Shown: piece by piece, positions 1-6,113 of the stretch
Position numbering within the stretch: the stretch's first letter is position 1
How the letters are laid out: every line of letters begins with the position of its first letter
Source: Rugosibacter sp.
Lineage (GTDB): Bacteria; Pseudomonadota; Gammaproteobacteria; Burkholderiales; Rhodocyclaceae
Reading direction: 5' to 3'
NCBI GenBank assembly: GCA_023257495.1
Contig: JALRCC010000093.1
Location: 1 to 7,606, forward strand
DNA: 7,606 nt
Translations under genes and position numbers: made by a program
The notes under the pieces: model-generated
Databases searched by the model: none
What the model saw: only the letters and a program-made list of their open reading frames with translations
Told to the model about the DNA's origin: nothing

Positions 1-844
1 CAGCGGAGCGGCGGTTCTGTCGGCGCTGCGCTCTGCGGGAATTGATGCTGCTGCGTTTGACCCGCAGAACAAACCCCTGGAAGCCCTGCATGGCGAAAAT
101 TTCAAGCGTGTGTTTATCGCGCTGCACGGGCGAGGTGGTGAAGATGGCAGCCTGCAAGGCGCATTGAATCTGCTGAATATTCCTTATACCGGCAGTGGCG
201 TGCTGGCTTCCGCTCTGGCGATGGATAAGTGGCGCTGCAAGCTGGTCTGGGCGGCAGCGGGTCTGCCTGTGCCCGACTACGAAATTGTGACCCCCGCCAG
301 CCACTTTGCGGAAATCGAGGCACGGCTGGGCTTGCCACTGTTTGTGAAGCCGGCCAATGAAGGCTCCAGTATTGGTATCAGCAAGGTCAAGGAATCTGGC
401 GGGCTGCGTGCAGCGTTTGCGCTGGCCGCGCAATATGACCCATGCGTCATTGCCGAACGCTTCCTGGCGGGTGGCGAATTTACCGTGGGGATTATTGGCG
501 ATCAGGCGTTACCCGTCATTCGTATTGTTCCGCAAACCGAGTTTTATGATTTTGCTGCCAAGTATTCACGTGATGACACGCAATATCTGATTCCGAGTGG
601 CTTGGGCTCAGCGCGCGAGACAGAGATTCGCACCATGGCGCTGCGTGCGTTTCAGGCGCTCGGTGGTCGCGGCTGGGGACGTATTGACGTCATGCTGGAT
701 GCAGAAGACCGCGCCTGGTGTCTGGAGGCCAACACATCACCAGGCATGACAGACCATTCGCTGGTGCCTATGGCGGCAAAGGCTGCGGGCATTTCATTCG
801 GCGAGTTGGTGATCAAGTTGCTGGAGGAAGCGCGCTGTGATTAA
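1..844 (+). CDS. ddlB: D-alanine--D-alanine ligase (DdlB), 5'-truncated by window edge
   Basis: ATP-grasp ligase that joins two D-alanines in the cytoplasm to make the dipeptide used by MurF for peptidoglycan precursor synthesis. The frame is open from base 2, giving 280 visible residues. The first ones ([16 protein letters not shown]) match the E. coli DdlB N-terminal region after about 22-25 residues, so only the extreme N-terminus is missing. An internal GTG at 110 is not the start, because homology continues upstream of it. Visible family motifs are the [10 protein letters not shown] substrate loop (codons near 119-148), [14 protein letters not shown] (ATP-grasp lysine and serine loop), the omega-loop [17 protein letters not shown] (metal/phosphate Arg at 680 and Asp at 686) and [10 protein letters not shown] (Glu at 725, Asn at 731). 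All expected catalytic residues in the visible part are present. The 3' end overlaps ftsQ by 8 nt and carries its Shine-Dalgarno, implying coupled translation. DdlB rather than DdlA is chosen from the dcw position. Confidence 0.97.
   Translation, partial: SGAAVLSALRSAGIDAAAFDPQNKPLEALHGENFKRVFIALHGRGGEDGSLQGALNLLNIPYTGSGVLASALAMDKWRCKLVWAAAGLPVPDYEIVTPASHFAEIEARLGLPLFVKPANEGSSIGISKVKESGGLRAAFALAAQYDPCVIAERFLAGGEFTVGIIGDQALPVIRIVPQTEFYDFAAKYSRDDTQYLIPSGLGSARETEIRTMALRAFQALGGRGWGRIDVMLDAEDRAWCLEANTSPGMTDHSLVPMAAKAAGISFGELVIKLLEEARCD
823..830 (+). promoter_or_regulatory. Shine-Dalgarno of ftsQ, inside ddlB
   Basis: GGAGGAAG lies within the last codons of ddlB, with 6 nt before the GTG at 837. 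This strong, well-spaced site decides the GTG start of ftsQ and makes ftsQ translation dependent on, or coupled to, ribosomes finishing ddlB. Confidence 0.85.
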
Positions 845-1703
845 AGTTCGCTTGCGCGGTAATGATCGCAGTGGTGGCAATGGTGGCAATGGCCGCAGTG
901 GCCGCAATGGTCGAAACAAGGCCGCGGCCAGCCAGGCCAGCAATACGCGCGCGTCAGCCAGTGGCAGCGGTAACCTGTTTTGGGATTCCCCCCGGATGAT
1001 CAATTCAGTCGCCAATACCTTATTTTTTCTGAGCAGCATTCTTCTGGCTTGGGCTGGCATCATGGTCTTGCAGCGTTTGCCAATCTTCCCGCTAAAAACA
1101 ATCATCGTAACGGATGCTGTGCAGCAGGTCTCTGCTACACAGATCAAACAGGTAGCGCGCACCGTGGTTAGTGGAAATTTCCTCACCGTCAATCTGGACG
1201 TAGCGCAGCGTTCTTTTGAGCAGTTGCCCTGGGTGCGGCGTGCCAGCTTGCGGCGCCAGTGGCCGGATAGTCTGGTGCTGTCTTTCGAGAAGCAGCGTCC
1301 GGTAGCGCAGTGGTCTGCGCTGGATGGTGAAGCTCGGTTGGTCAATGACCTGGGTGAAGTGTTTGTTGCTGCAGCACCAGCGGGAATGTCGCTCCCTGTG
1401 TTTTCAGGGCCGGAAGGCTCAGCGGCGCACATGCTCACGCGCTATGGTGAATTTGCCGCGCAGCTGGCGACCGTGCAACGCGATCTGGTGGCGTTGCGAC
1501 TCTCTCCGCGTGAAGCCTGGCAGCTCAAGCTGGATGATGGTGTAGTGCTCGAGCTGGGACGTGATCAGCCTAGAACTCCATTGGCCGAACGTTTGACACG
1601 ATTTACTACCCACTATTCTCAAGTAAAGAATCGTCTGCATGCACTCAGTGTGGTGGATATGCGTTACCCCAATGGATTTGCCCTTAAGGCGAGAAAAAGT
1701 TAA
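837..1703 (+). CDS. ftsQ: Cell division protein FtsQ
   Basis: Single-pass inner-membrane protein with a periplasmic bulk. In the family it forms the FtsQLB complex that connects the early divisome (FtsA/FtsZ) with septal peptidoglycan synthesis by FtsWI. The 288 residues show a cytoplasmic tail of about 57 residues, with a Gly/Asn/Arg-rich triplet repeat at 10-27, one transmembrane helix at about 58-78, and a POTRA domain at about 83-153 containing LPWVRRAS (130-137) and [20 protein letters not shown]-terminal beta domain follows, ending in the family-typical [11 protein letters not shown] (273-283). The GTG start is fixed by the strong Shine-Dalgarno at 823-830 and overlaps ddlB by 8 nt. The stop overlaps the ftsA start (TAATG). 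E. coli FtsQ is about 276 residues, so the length is normal; the long, low-complexity cytoplasmic tail is the only oddity. No other identity fits the position and motifs. Confidence 0.95.
   Translation: MIKVRLRGNDRSGGNGGNGRSGRNGRNKAAASQASNTRASASGSGNLFWDSPRMINSVANTLFFLSSILLAWAGIMVLQRLPIFPLKTIIVTDAVQQVSATQIKQVARTVVSGNFLTVNLDVAQRSFEQLPWVRRASLRRQWPDSLVLSFEKQRPVAQWSALDGEARLVNDLGEVFVAAAPAGMSLPVFSGPEGSAAHMLTRYGEFAAQLATVQRDLVALRLSPREAWQLKLDDGVVLELGRDQPRTPLAERLTRFTTHYSQVKNRLHALSVVDMRYPNGFALKARKS
863..916 (+). repeat. Six tandem degenerate 9-nt repeats in ftsQ
   Basis: Six consecutive 9-mers run as TGATCGCAG, TGGTGGCAA, TGGTGGCAA, TGGCCGCAG, TGGCCGCAA, TGGTCGAAA. Two are identical and the others differ at a few bases. 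In the ftsQ frame they encode the triplets [18 protein letters not shown] (residues 10-27) in the cytoplasmic tail. The unit is a multiple of three, so gain or loss of copies would keep the frame. Confidence 0.85.
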
Positions 1704-2935
1704 TGAGTAAAGATATAAAACGCGACCTGATCGTTGGTCTTGACATCGGCACCTCAAAAATCGTTGCGATCGTCGGCGAGGTTGATGCTGAAGGCCGCCT
1801 TGTTGTGCTGGGCATGGGTATGCAGGAATCTACCGGCATCAAGCGCGGCATGGTCATCAACATTGAAGCGACGGTAAATTCGATCTCCAAAGCCATTGCC
1901 GAAGTTGAAATGATGGTTGGTTGCAAGGTACGCGAGGTATACACGGGAATTGCCGGCAGCCATATCAAGAGCAAGGATTCGGACGGCATGGCCGTCGTGC
2001 GCGATAAAGAGGTTACCTCCTACGATGTGGAGCGCGCTATTGAGGCAGCCAATGCCACACCGATTTCTGCCGATGACCAGATTTTGCATACGCTCGTGCA
2101 GGAGTTCATCGTGGATGGGCAGGATGGCGTCAAAGAACCCATAGGCATGGATGCGCGACGGCTGGAAGTCAGGGTGCACCTTGTCACAGGTGCGGTAACA
2201 GCCGTACAGAACATTGTTAAATGTGTACACCGTTGTGGATTGGAAGTGGTTGATCTGGTACTACAGCCACTCGCATCCGGTTATGCCGTGCTCACGGATG
2301 ACGAAAAGGATGTGGGGGTGTGTCTGGTCGATATTGGTGGTGGCACGACAGATATTGCCGTCTTTGTGCAGGGAGCCATTCGACACACGGCAGTCATTCC
2401 GATTGCCGGTGATCAGGTGACCAACGATATCGCGATTGCCTTGCGCACATCAACACAGGATGCGGAGGAAATCAAAATGCGTTTTGGCACCGCACTCCAA
2501 CAGATAGCAAACGCAGAAGAAATGATCGAAGTCCCGGGTGTGGGTGACCGGCCGGGATCTCAACTTTCACGGCAAACCTTGGCAGGCTTTATTCAGCCGC
2601 GCATTGAAGAAATTTTTCAGCAGGTGCAAGAAGAATTGCATCGCAGCGGCTATGAGCGTCTTTTGCGTGCAGGCATTGTGCTCACCGGAGGTGCCGCGCA
2701 AATGCCGGGCATGACTGAGTTAGGCGAAGAGATTTTCCATAATTCGGTGAAATTGGTAACGCCACTTTATGAAGGGAATTTGCGTGATTTTGTGCGTAAT
2801 CCACGGTATTCCACTGCGATGGGTTTGGTGTTGGAAGGTGTAGCGCAACGTCAGCGAGGAATGAAGGTACAGCATCCCAAGACATTTGCTCAGGTTCTGG
2901 GACGCATGCGGGCATGGTTTGGTAAAAATTTTTAA
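1703..2935 (+). CDS. ftsA: Cell division protein FtsA
   Basis: Actin-fold ATPase that sits on the cytoplasmic face of the inner membrane, binds the FtsZ C-terminal peptide and anchors the Z-ring. The 410 residues (E. coli FtsA is 420) contain the phosphate-1 loop GLDIGTSKI at 12-20, the FtsA-specific 1C subdomain roughly at 85-165 in place of actin 1B, the phosphate-2 motif DIGGGTTD at 210-217 and the adenosine motif LTGGAAQMPG at 327-336. The last 15 residues (AQVLGRMRAWFGKNF) form the amphipathic membrane-targeting helix expected of FtsA. The ATG shares its A with the ftsQ stop (TAATG). Only a weak AAGG at 1686-1689 lies upstream, 13 nt away, so initiation probably depends on termination-reinitiation after ftsQ. 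No key residue is missing. Confidence 0.98.
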   Translation: MSKDIKRDLIVGLDIGTSKIVAIVGEVDAEGRLVVLGMGMQESTGIKRGMVINIEATVNSISKAIAEVEMMVGCKVREVYTGIAGSHIKSKDSDGMAVVRDKEVTSYDVERAIEAANATPISADDQILHTLVQEFIVDGQDGVKEPIGMDARRLEVRVHLVTGAVTAVQNIVKCVHRCGLEVVDLVLQPLASGYAVLTDDEKDVGVCLVDIGGGTTDIAVFVQGAIRHTAVIPIAGDQVTNDIAIALRTSTQDAEEIKMRFGTALQQIANAEEMIEVPGVGDRPGSQLSRQTLAGFIQPRIEEIFQQVQEELHRSGYERLLRAGIVLTGGAAQMPGMTELGEEIFHNSVKLVTPLYEGNLRDFVRNPRYSTAMGLVLEGVAQRQRGMKVQHPKTFAQVLGRMRAWFGKNF

Positions 2936-2950
2936 GGGGATCAGTGAGCT

Positions 2951-2979
2951 TTGACGGCTCAGCGGGTTTTGATTATGTG
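2951..2979 (+). promoter_or_regulatory. Possible promoter in the ftsA-ftsZ gap
   Basis: TTGACG at 2951-2956 is a good -35 match (5 of 6). After a 17-nt spacer, TATGTG at 2974-2979 is a poor -10. The start point would fall just before the ftsZ Shine-Dalgarno. The -35 overlaps the 7-nt loop of a weak hairpin (TGAGC 2945-2949 / GCTCA 2957-2961). Extra ftsZ promoters near ftsA are known in E. coli, but this one rests only on sequence matching. Confidence 0.25.
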
Positions 2980-2986
2980 GTTTTTT

Positions 2987-2993
2987 AAAGGAG
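2987..2993 (+). promoter_or_regulatory. Strong Shine-Dalgarno of ftsZ
   Basis: AAAGGAG lies 6 nt before the ATG at 3000, in a U/A-rich leader. It is the only near-consensus, non-overlapping ribosome binding site in the window. That fits FtsZ being needed in far larger amounts than FtsQ or FtsA although they probably share a transcript. Confidence 0.85.
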
Positions 2994-2999
2994 ACGATA

Positions 3000-4184
3000 A
3001 TGTTTGAACTAGAGGAAGTTTCAGCGCAGGAAGTTGCATCCGGTACCACGGTTATTAAAGTGATCGGTGTTGGTGGCGCAGGGGGTAATGCGGTTGAGCA
3101 CATGATTCGTGAAGGCGTGGGTGGGGTGGAGTTCATTTGCTGCAACACCGATTCGCAAGCATTGGATAAAAGCAATGCACACGTCAAGTTGCAACTCGGG
3201 CCAGGCTTGGGTGCGGGTGGCAAACCCGAAAAAGCCAAAGCGCTTGCAGAGGCTGACCGGGAGCGCATTGCCGAAGCGCTGGAAGGCGCGCATATGGTAT
3301 TCATTACCGCCGGCATGGGTGGCGGAACAGGTACCGGTGCCGGCCCGGTGATCGCTGAAGTCGCACGCGAATTGGGCATACTGACAGTCGCTGTGGTGAC
3401 CAAACCGTTTGAATATGAAGGCCGACGCAAACGCCTGGCTGAAGAAGGCGTGACAGAGTTTGAAAAGCACGTTGATTCGTTAATCGTGATTCTTAACGAA
3501 AAACTCGAGGAAGTGCTGGGTGATGATGTCAGCATGCTGGATGCATTCAAAGCGGCAGATAATGTGTTGCGTAATGCCGTTGGCGGTATTGCCGAGATCA
3601 TCAATGTGCCAGGTTTGGTGAACGTCGACTTTGAAGACGTGCGTACGGTGATGGGCGAAATGGGCAAGGCGATGATGGGCTCTGCCGTGGCGTCGGGTGT
3701 TGATCGTGCGCGCATTGCTGCTGAAGAAGCGGTCGCTAGTCCGTTACTGGAAGGCATTGAGTTATCTGGTGCTCGTGGCGTGTTGGTTAACATCACGGCA
3801 AGTAACACGCTGGGTTTGAAAGAGTACAAGGATGTGATGAATACCATTCGTCAATATACGGCTGCCGAGGCAACCGTGATTTGTGGTGCTGTGTTTGATG
3901 CGTCAATGGAAGATCAACTGCGCGTAACGGTGGTTGCAACCGGTTTAGGCACTCTTTCGGGTAAGGCGCGCAAGCCGGAAATGAAGATTGTTGAAACGGT
4001 CGGGCTGCGCACTGGTACCGATGGCTTCCATGTGTTTGATAACGCCATGGGGCAGGTTGATTTATCGAATGTCGCATCAAGCTTGCGTGGCAGCATGCCG
4101 CGTAACAGCCAAGCCGAAGCAATGGCGGCTTCTGGTGTTGATAAATATGACATTCCCGCTTTTTTACGTCGTCAATCTGATTGA
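3000..4184 (+). CDS. ftsZ: Cell division protein FtsZ (tubulin-like GTPase)
   Basis: Cytoplasmic GTPase that polymerises into the Z-ring and recruits the divisome at midcell. The 394 residues include the N-terminal nucleotide loop GGAGGNA (25-31), the tubulin signature GGGTGTG (107-113), and the T7 synergy loop NVDFEDV (208-214) whose Asp210 and Asp213 complete the active site of the next subunit. E. coli has Ala at the Glu212 position, and substitution there is tolerated within the family. The polymerising core ends near residue 320. A linker of about 60 residues follows, then the conserved C-terminal peptide KYDIPAFLRRQSD (382-394), which binds FtsA and other partners. A strong Shine-Dalgarno precedes the ATG by 6 nt. 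A hairpin downstream probably ends the ddlB-ftsQAZ transcript. Confidence 0.99.
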   Translation: MFELEEVSAQEVASGTTVIKVIGVGGAGGNAVEHMIREGVGGVEFICCNTDSQALDKSNAHVKLQLGPGLGAGGKPEKAKALAEADRERIAEALEGAHMVFITAGMGGGTGTGAGPVIAEVARELGILTVAVVTKPFEYEGRRKRLAEEGVTEFEKHVDSLIVILNEKLEEVLGDDVSMLDAFKAADNVLRNAVGGIAEIINVPGLVNVDFEDVRTVMGEMGKAMMGSAVASGVDRARIAAEEAVASPLLEGIELSGARGVLVNITASNTLGLKEYKDVMNTIRQYTAAEATVICGAVFDASMEDQLRVTVVATGLGTLSGKARKPEMKIVETVGLRTGTDGFHVFDNAMGQVDLSNVASSLRGSMPRNSQAEAMAASGVDKYDIPAFLRRQSD

Positions 4185-4207
4185 ACAGCATTAACTCATG
4201 AAGCACG

Positions 4208-4236
4208 CGCCACGGGGACGTCTCCTCCTTGTGGCG
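4208..4236 (+). terminator. Terminator-like hairpin after ftsZ
   Basis: CGCCAC (4208-4213) pairs perfectly with GTGGCG (4231-4236). Five further inner pairs, two of them G-U (GGGGA 4214-4218 with TCCTT 4226-4230), close a 7-nt loop, making an 11-bp stem. Flanking AAGCA (4201-4205) and TGCTT (4242-4246) could extend it across an internal loop. Only TTTG follows the stem, so the U-tract is poor and termination may be partial. It sits 23 nt after the ftsZ stop. Confidence 0.55.
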
Positions 4237-4241
4237 TTTGA

Positions 4242-4292
4242 TGCTTACCCGCTGAGATCAAACCCCGCATGCTAGAATTGGCCGGGTAAGCA
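4242..4292. repeat. Perfect 10-bp inverted repeat around the lpxC promoter
   Basis: TGCTTACCCG (4242-4251) and its exact reverse complement CGGGTAAGCA (4283-4292) are separated by 31 nt. The right arm covers the predicted lpxC transcription start and the -10 element lies between the arms. The arm centres are 41 bp apart, close to four helical turns. It could be a pair of operator half-sites or, in read-through RNA, a long-loop hairpin; the sequence alone cannot decide. Confidence 0.6.
4270..4278 (+). promoter_or_regulatory. Extended -10 promoter of lpxC
   Basis: TGCTAGAAT is an extended -10 element: the TGn motif directly before TAGAAT, which matches TATAAT at 5 of 6 bases. No convincing -35 is found 16-18 nt upstream, which is usual for extended -10 promoters. 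The predicted start is near 4285, giving an lpxC leader of about 78 nt. The near-identical element before secA strengthens the call. Confidence 0.65.
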
Positions 4293-4362
4293 ATTATTAA
4301 CGTATTGTTTTTTAATACTAACTTTTCCTTTCTCCTAGACTATAGCCGCGTCTAAACTCGCC

Positions 4363-5277
4363 ATGCTGCGCCAACGAACACTAAGATCGCTAGTTAAAAC
4401 TACCGGGGTGGGGCTTCACTCGGGAGCCAAGGTTTCGTTAGTGTTACGTCCGGCACCCGTCAATACAGGCGTTGTTTTTCGCCGGGTGGACTTAACCCCC
4501 CCGGTGGATCTGAAAGCGGATCCTTTTGGTGTGGGTGATACACGCATGGCCTCTTGCCTCGAGCAGAACGGGGCGAAAATTTCCACCGTGGAACATCTCA
4601 TGTCCGCCTTGGCTGGTTTGGGCATTGATAATGTTTATATCGATGTCGATGCAGCTGAGCTGCCGATCATGGATGGCTCGGCCGCGCCTTTTGTTTTTCT
4701 GTTGCAATCTGCAGGCATCGAAGAACAGGCTGCGGCAAAGCAATTCATTCGTGTCAAGAAAGTGGTTGAAGTGAAAGAAGGTGATAAATGGGCCCGACTG
4801 TCACCCTTTGATGGCTTCAGTCTCGATTTCTCCATCGTTTTTTCTCATCCGGCGGTTGCTCAGTCAGGCTCTAGCGCGCATATTGATTTTGCCGATCAAT
4901 CCTATATCCGCGAAATTGCCCGTGCGCGGACATTCGGCTTTATGCAGGATGTCGAGGTCTTGCGTGAGCAAGGGCTTGCCCTGGGGGGCAGCCTCGACAA
5001 TGCCATCGTAATGGACGAGTATCGCGTATTGAATAATGATGGTCTGCGCTATGCAGATGAATTCGTTAAACACAAAATACTGGATGCTGTCGGTGACCTT
5101 TATTTGGCAGGCCATCCACTCCTTGCCGCATTTTCTGCTCATAAATCGGGCCATGCGCTAAATAACGCCTTGTTGCGCGCTCTGCTCAATGATGCCTCTG
5201 CTTGGGAGATGGTGAACTTTCTGCATGTGGAAGACGCACCGGCCAAAGTGGCGAGACTCTATCCTCAATTGGCTTGA
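4363..5277 (+). CDS. lpxC: UDP-3-O-acyl-N-acetylglucosamine deacetylase LpxC
   Basis: Zinc-dependent cytosolic deacetylase that carries out the first committed step of lipid A synthesis, removing acetate from UDP-3-O-acyl-GlcNAc. The 304 residues (E. coli 305) align throughout. The N-terminus [21 protein letters not shown] supports the start. STVEHL gives Glu77 (catalytic) and His78 (zinc ligand), then MDGSAAPF (103-110). HKILDAVGD gives zinc ligands His237 and Asp241 plus Asp245, and HKSGHALNN gives the active-site His264. No Shine-Dalgarno is visible in the 20 nt before the ATG, which is odd for an essential gene. The gene stands apart from ftsZ behind a terminator-like hairpin and has its own extended -10 promoter. 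In E. coli LpxC is degraded by FtsH through a nonpolar C-terminal tail; here the tail ends LYPQLA, and whether it serves as a degron cannot be told. Confidence 0.99.
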   Translation: MLRQRTLRSLVKTTGVGLHSGAKVSLVLRPAPVNTGVVFRRVDLTPPVDLKADPFGVGDTRMASCLEQNGAKISTVEHLMSALAGLGIDNVYIDVDAAELPIMDGSAAPFVFLLQSAGIEEQAAAKQFIRVKKVVEVKEGDKWARLSPFDGFSLDFSIVFSHPAVAQSGSSAHIDFADQSYIREIARARTFGFMQDVEVLREQGLALGGSLDNAIVMDEYRVLNNDGLRYADEFVKHKILDAVGDLYLAGHPLLAAFSAHKSGHALNNALLRALLNDASAWEMVNFLHVEDAPAKVARLYPQLA

Positions 5278-5305
5278 TCAAGCCTGGTCTCCAAGGTTTC
5301 CCGCC

Positions 5306-5488
5306 ATGTTGTTCCTTCGAGTAATTGGCATACTGACCGCAATAACCATCGGGAGCAGTGTTTTGGCCTGGCTATTTACGAACGATCGTCGCTATTTGTA
5401 CCTGGCGGGTCGCGTGGCCAAAGGCGCTTTGATCGTAGCGCTGACCATCCTGGTATTGATGGTCGCTGAGCGACTGATCATTCTCTAA
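5306..5488 (+). CDS. Conserved small membrane protein, two transmembrane helices, function unknown
   Basis: A 60-residue protein. Residues about 4-24 (starting LRVIGILTAITIG) form one hydrophobic helix and about 41-58 (ALIVALTILVLMVAERL) a second. They are joined by a charged loop around FTNDRRYLYLAGRVAK, so it should be an inner-membrane hairpin with a basic loop, probably cytoplasmic. I recognise the pattern (LAWLFTxDRRYL near the middle, ERL at the end) as resembling small unnamed proteins found beside lpxC in betaproteobacteria, but know no function. The ATG at 5306 is chosen because AAGG at 5293-5296 stands 9 nt upstream and the helix starts right away. An ATG at 5225 in the same frame would lie inside lpxC and add a tail unlike a membrane protein. 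It starts 28 nt after lpxC, so it is probably cotranscribed, and its last 11 nt overlap the 3' end of dciA on the other strand. Confidence 0.75.
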   Translation: MLFLRVIGILTAITIGSSVLAWLFTNDRRYLYLAGRVAKGALIVALTILVLMVAERLIIL

Positions 5489-5912
5489 TAACTTTTATCA
5501 ACCGATCAAGTGCGCACTTGAGAGCAGACTCTGGCGGCAAATTTTGCGCCAGCAAATCAAGTCCCCGCTTTTGTTGATCGCCAGGCAAAGCAGGTCTTTG
5601 ATAAGCCGCTTTGGGCCGAGTCGAAGGACTGGTCTGCACACTGACGCCAACTTCGGTAACCTTTACCGACGAAGAACTTAATGCAGAAGCAATCCGTGGG
5701 CCTAATTGTCTTATCTTGGCAGCCACAGCACTGTTGCTGGTATGAATGAAAATCTTTCCCAGCCGAAAGTTTGCCACCCGGGCATGGGGGCACAGCGCCT
5801 CGGGAAGTATGGTTTCCAGAGTCCGCTGAAACTCCAGAAGGCGTTGCGCGTGGGCAGCCAACCGCGCCAAACCGTCCGTTGAAACCAGGTGTTCCTGGAG
5901 ACTCTTTGCCAT
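5478..5912 (-). CDS. dciA: DciA family protein (DUF721), replicative helicase loader/operator
   Basis: A 144-residue protein on the minus strand. The N-terminal half (GLARLAAHAQRLLEFQRTLE, then LPEALCPHARVANFRLGKIFIHTSNSAVAAKIRQLGPRI) is the DUF721 pattern: a helical start followed by a KH-like fold with the conserved RVAN, NSAVAAKIRQL and PRI segments. DciA proteins interact with the DnaB replicative helicase and are thought to load it in bacteria lacking DnaC/DnaI-type loaders. The C-terminal tail is Pro/Gln/Lys-rich, ending in a short helix (LPPESALKCALDRLIKVI). Three ATG codons lie in a row (5918, 5915, 5912). The third is preferred because TCTGGA stands 6 nt before it. The frame stays open upstream to 6275, but that part overlaps the secA promoter and start and shows no family similarity. 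The gene is divergent from secA and convergent with the small membrane protein gene. Confidence 0.9.
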   Translation of the reverse strand: MAKSLQEHLVSTDGLARLAAHAQRLLEFQRTLETILPEALCPHARVANFRLGKIFIHTSNSAVAAKIRQLGPRIASALSSSSVKVTEVGVSVQTSPSTRPKAAYQRPALPGDQQKRGLDLLAQNLPPESALKCALDRLIKVIRE

Positions 5913-5918
5913 CATCAT

Positions 5919-5924
5919 TCCAGA
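5919..5924 (-). promoter_or_regulatory. Shine-Dalgarno-like site of dciA
   Basis: On the minus strand TCTGGA directly precedes a run of three ATG codons. Its spacing to the third ATG (5912) is 6 nt, against 0 and 3 nt for the first two, which favours the third as the main start. The match is weak. Confidence 0.45.
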
Positions 5925-5940
5925 GCAGGGGAAAGCAGGC

Positions 5941-5970
5941 ATCTTATGCTGGTCTGGGATGGGTTGGCAA
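5941..5970 (-). promoter_or_regulatory. Candidate dciA promoter
   Basis: Reading the minus strand, TTGCCA (5970-5965) matches the -35 consensus at 5 of 6 bases. After an 18-nt spacer, TAAGAT (5946-5941) is a 4 of 6 match to the -10. The start would be near 5934, leaving a leader of about 20 nt before the ATG cluster. It lies back to back with the secA promoter, about 80 bp away. Confidence 0.4.
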
Positions 5971-6050
5971 GAACAAGAATAGACCTCATTGCTGCCGTAA
6001 CTGGATAGTAAATGACAGCGGCGCAGAGAATTAGATGGAGCGTACCCCCA

Positions 6051-6059
6051 TGCTAAAAT
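6051..6059 (+). promoter_or_regulatory. Extended -10 promoter of secA
   Basis: TGCTAAAAT is an extended -10 element, with TAAAAT matching TATAAT at 5 of 6 bases. At 17-nt spacing the -35 would be TTAGAT (6031-6036), a poor match. The surrounding ACCCCCATGCTAAAATCGCC closely resembles the lpxC promoter core. The predicted start is near 6066, giving a leader of about 48 nt. That leader contains one weak hairpin (CTTTG 6081-6085 / CAAAG 6092-6096). Confidence 0.6.
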
Positions 6060-6113
6060 CGCCTCTTTGTATTTTTCGGCCTTTGGCTTAACAAAGCGGG
6101 CTGCGTAACCTCC

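Noticed and set aside
794..1438. Minus-strand open frame (214 codons) antisense to ftsQ
   Set aside because: Low-complexity Arg/Pro/Leu repeats arise from the complement of the ftsQ triplet repeat; there is no SD or family similarity.
2720..3847. Long minus-strand open frame (375 codons) antisense to ftsA/ftsZ
   Set aside because: The translation is Ser/Thr/Pro/Ala-rich without recognisable domains, as expected for the complement of a real gene; ftsA and ftsZ on the + strand are certain.
4302..4318. GTATT/AATAC hairpin with a T-rich loop before lpxC as a terminator
   Set aside because: It has only a 5-bp A/T stem with the T run in the loop rather than after it, too weak to call.
4341..4346. 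TATAGC as a second lpxC promoter
   Set aside because: It is a 4 of 6 match without a usable -35 or TGn motif, much weaker than the extended -10 at 4270-4278; mentioned only in connection with the missing SD.
5225..5305. Upstream ATG giving an 87-residue version of the small membrane protein
   Set aside because: The extra 27 residues overlap the end of lpxC out of frame and lack an SD; the 5306 ATG has AAGG 9 nt upstream and begins directly with the first membrane helix.
5306..5488. SecM-like secretion monitor
   Set aside because: In E. coli secM lies between lpxC and secA, but this protein has no FxxxxWIxxxxGIRAGP arrest motif, has two membrane helices rather than a signal peptide, and is separated from secA by the opposing dciA gene.
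5771..6034. Plus-strand open frame of 87 codons over dciA and the divergent region
   Set aside because: It has no SD or recognisable domain, and most of it is the complement of dciA.
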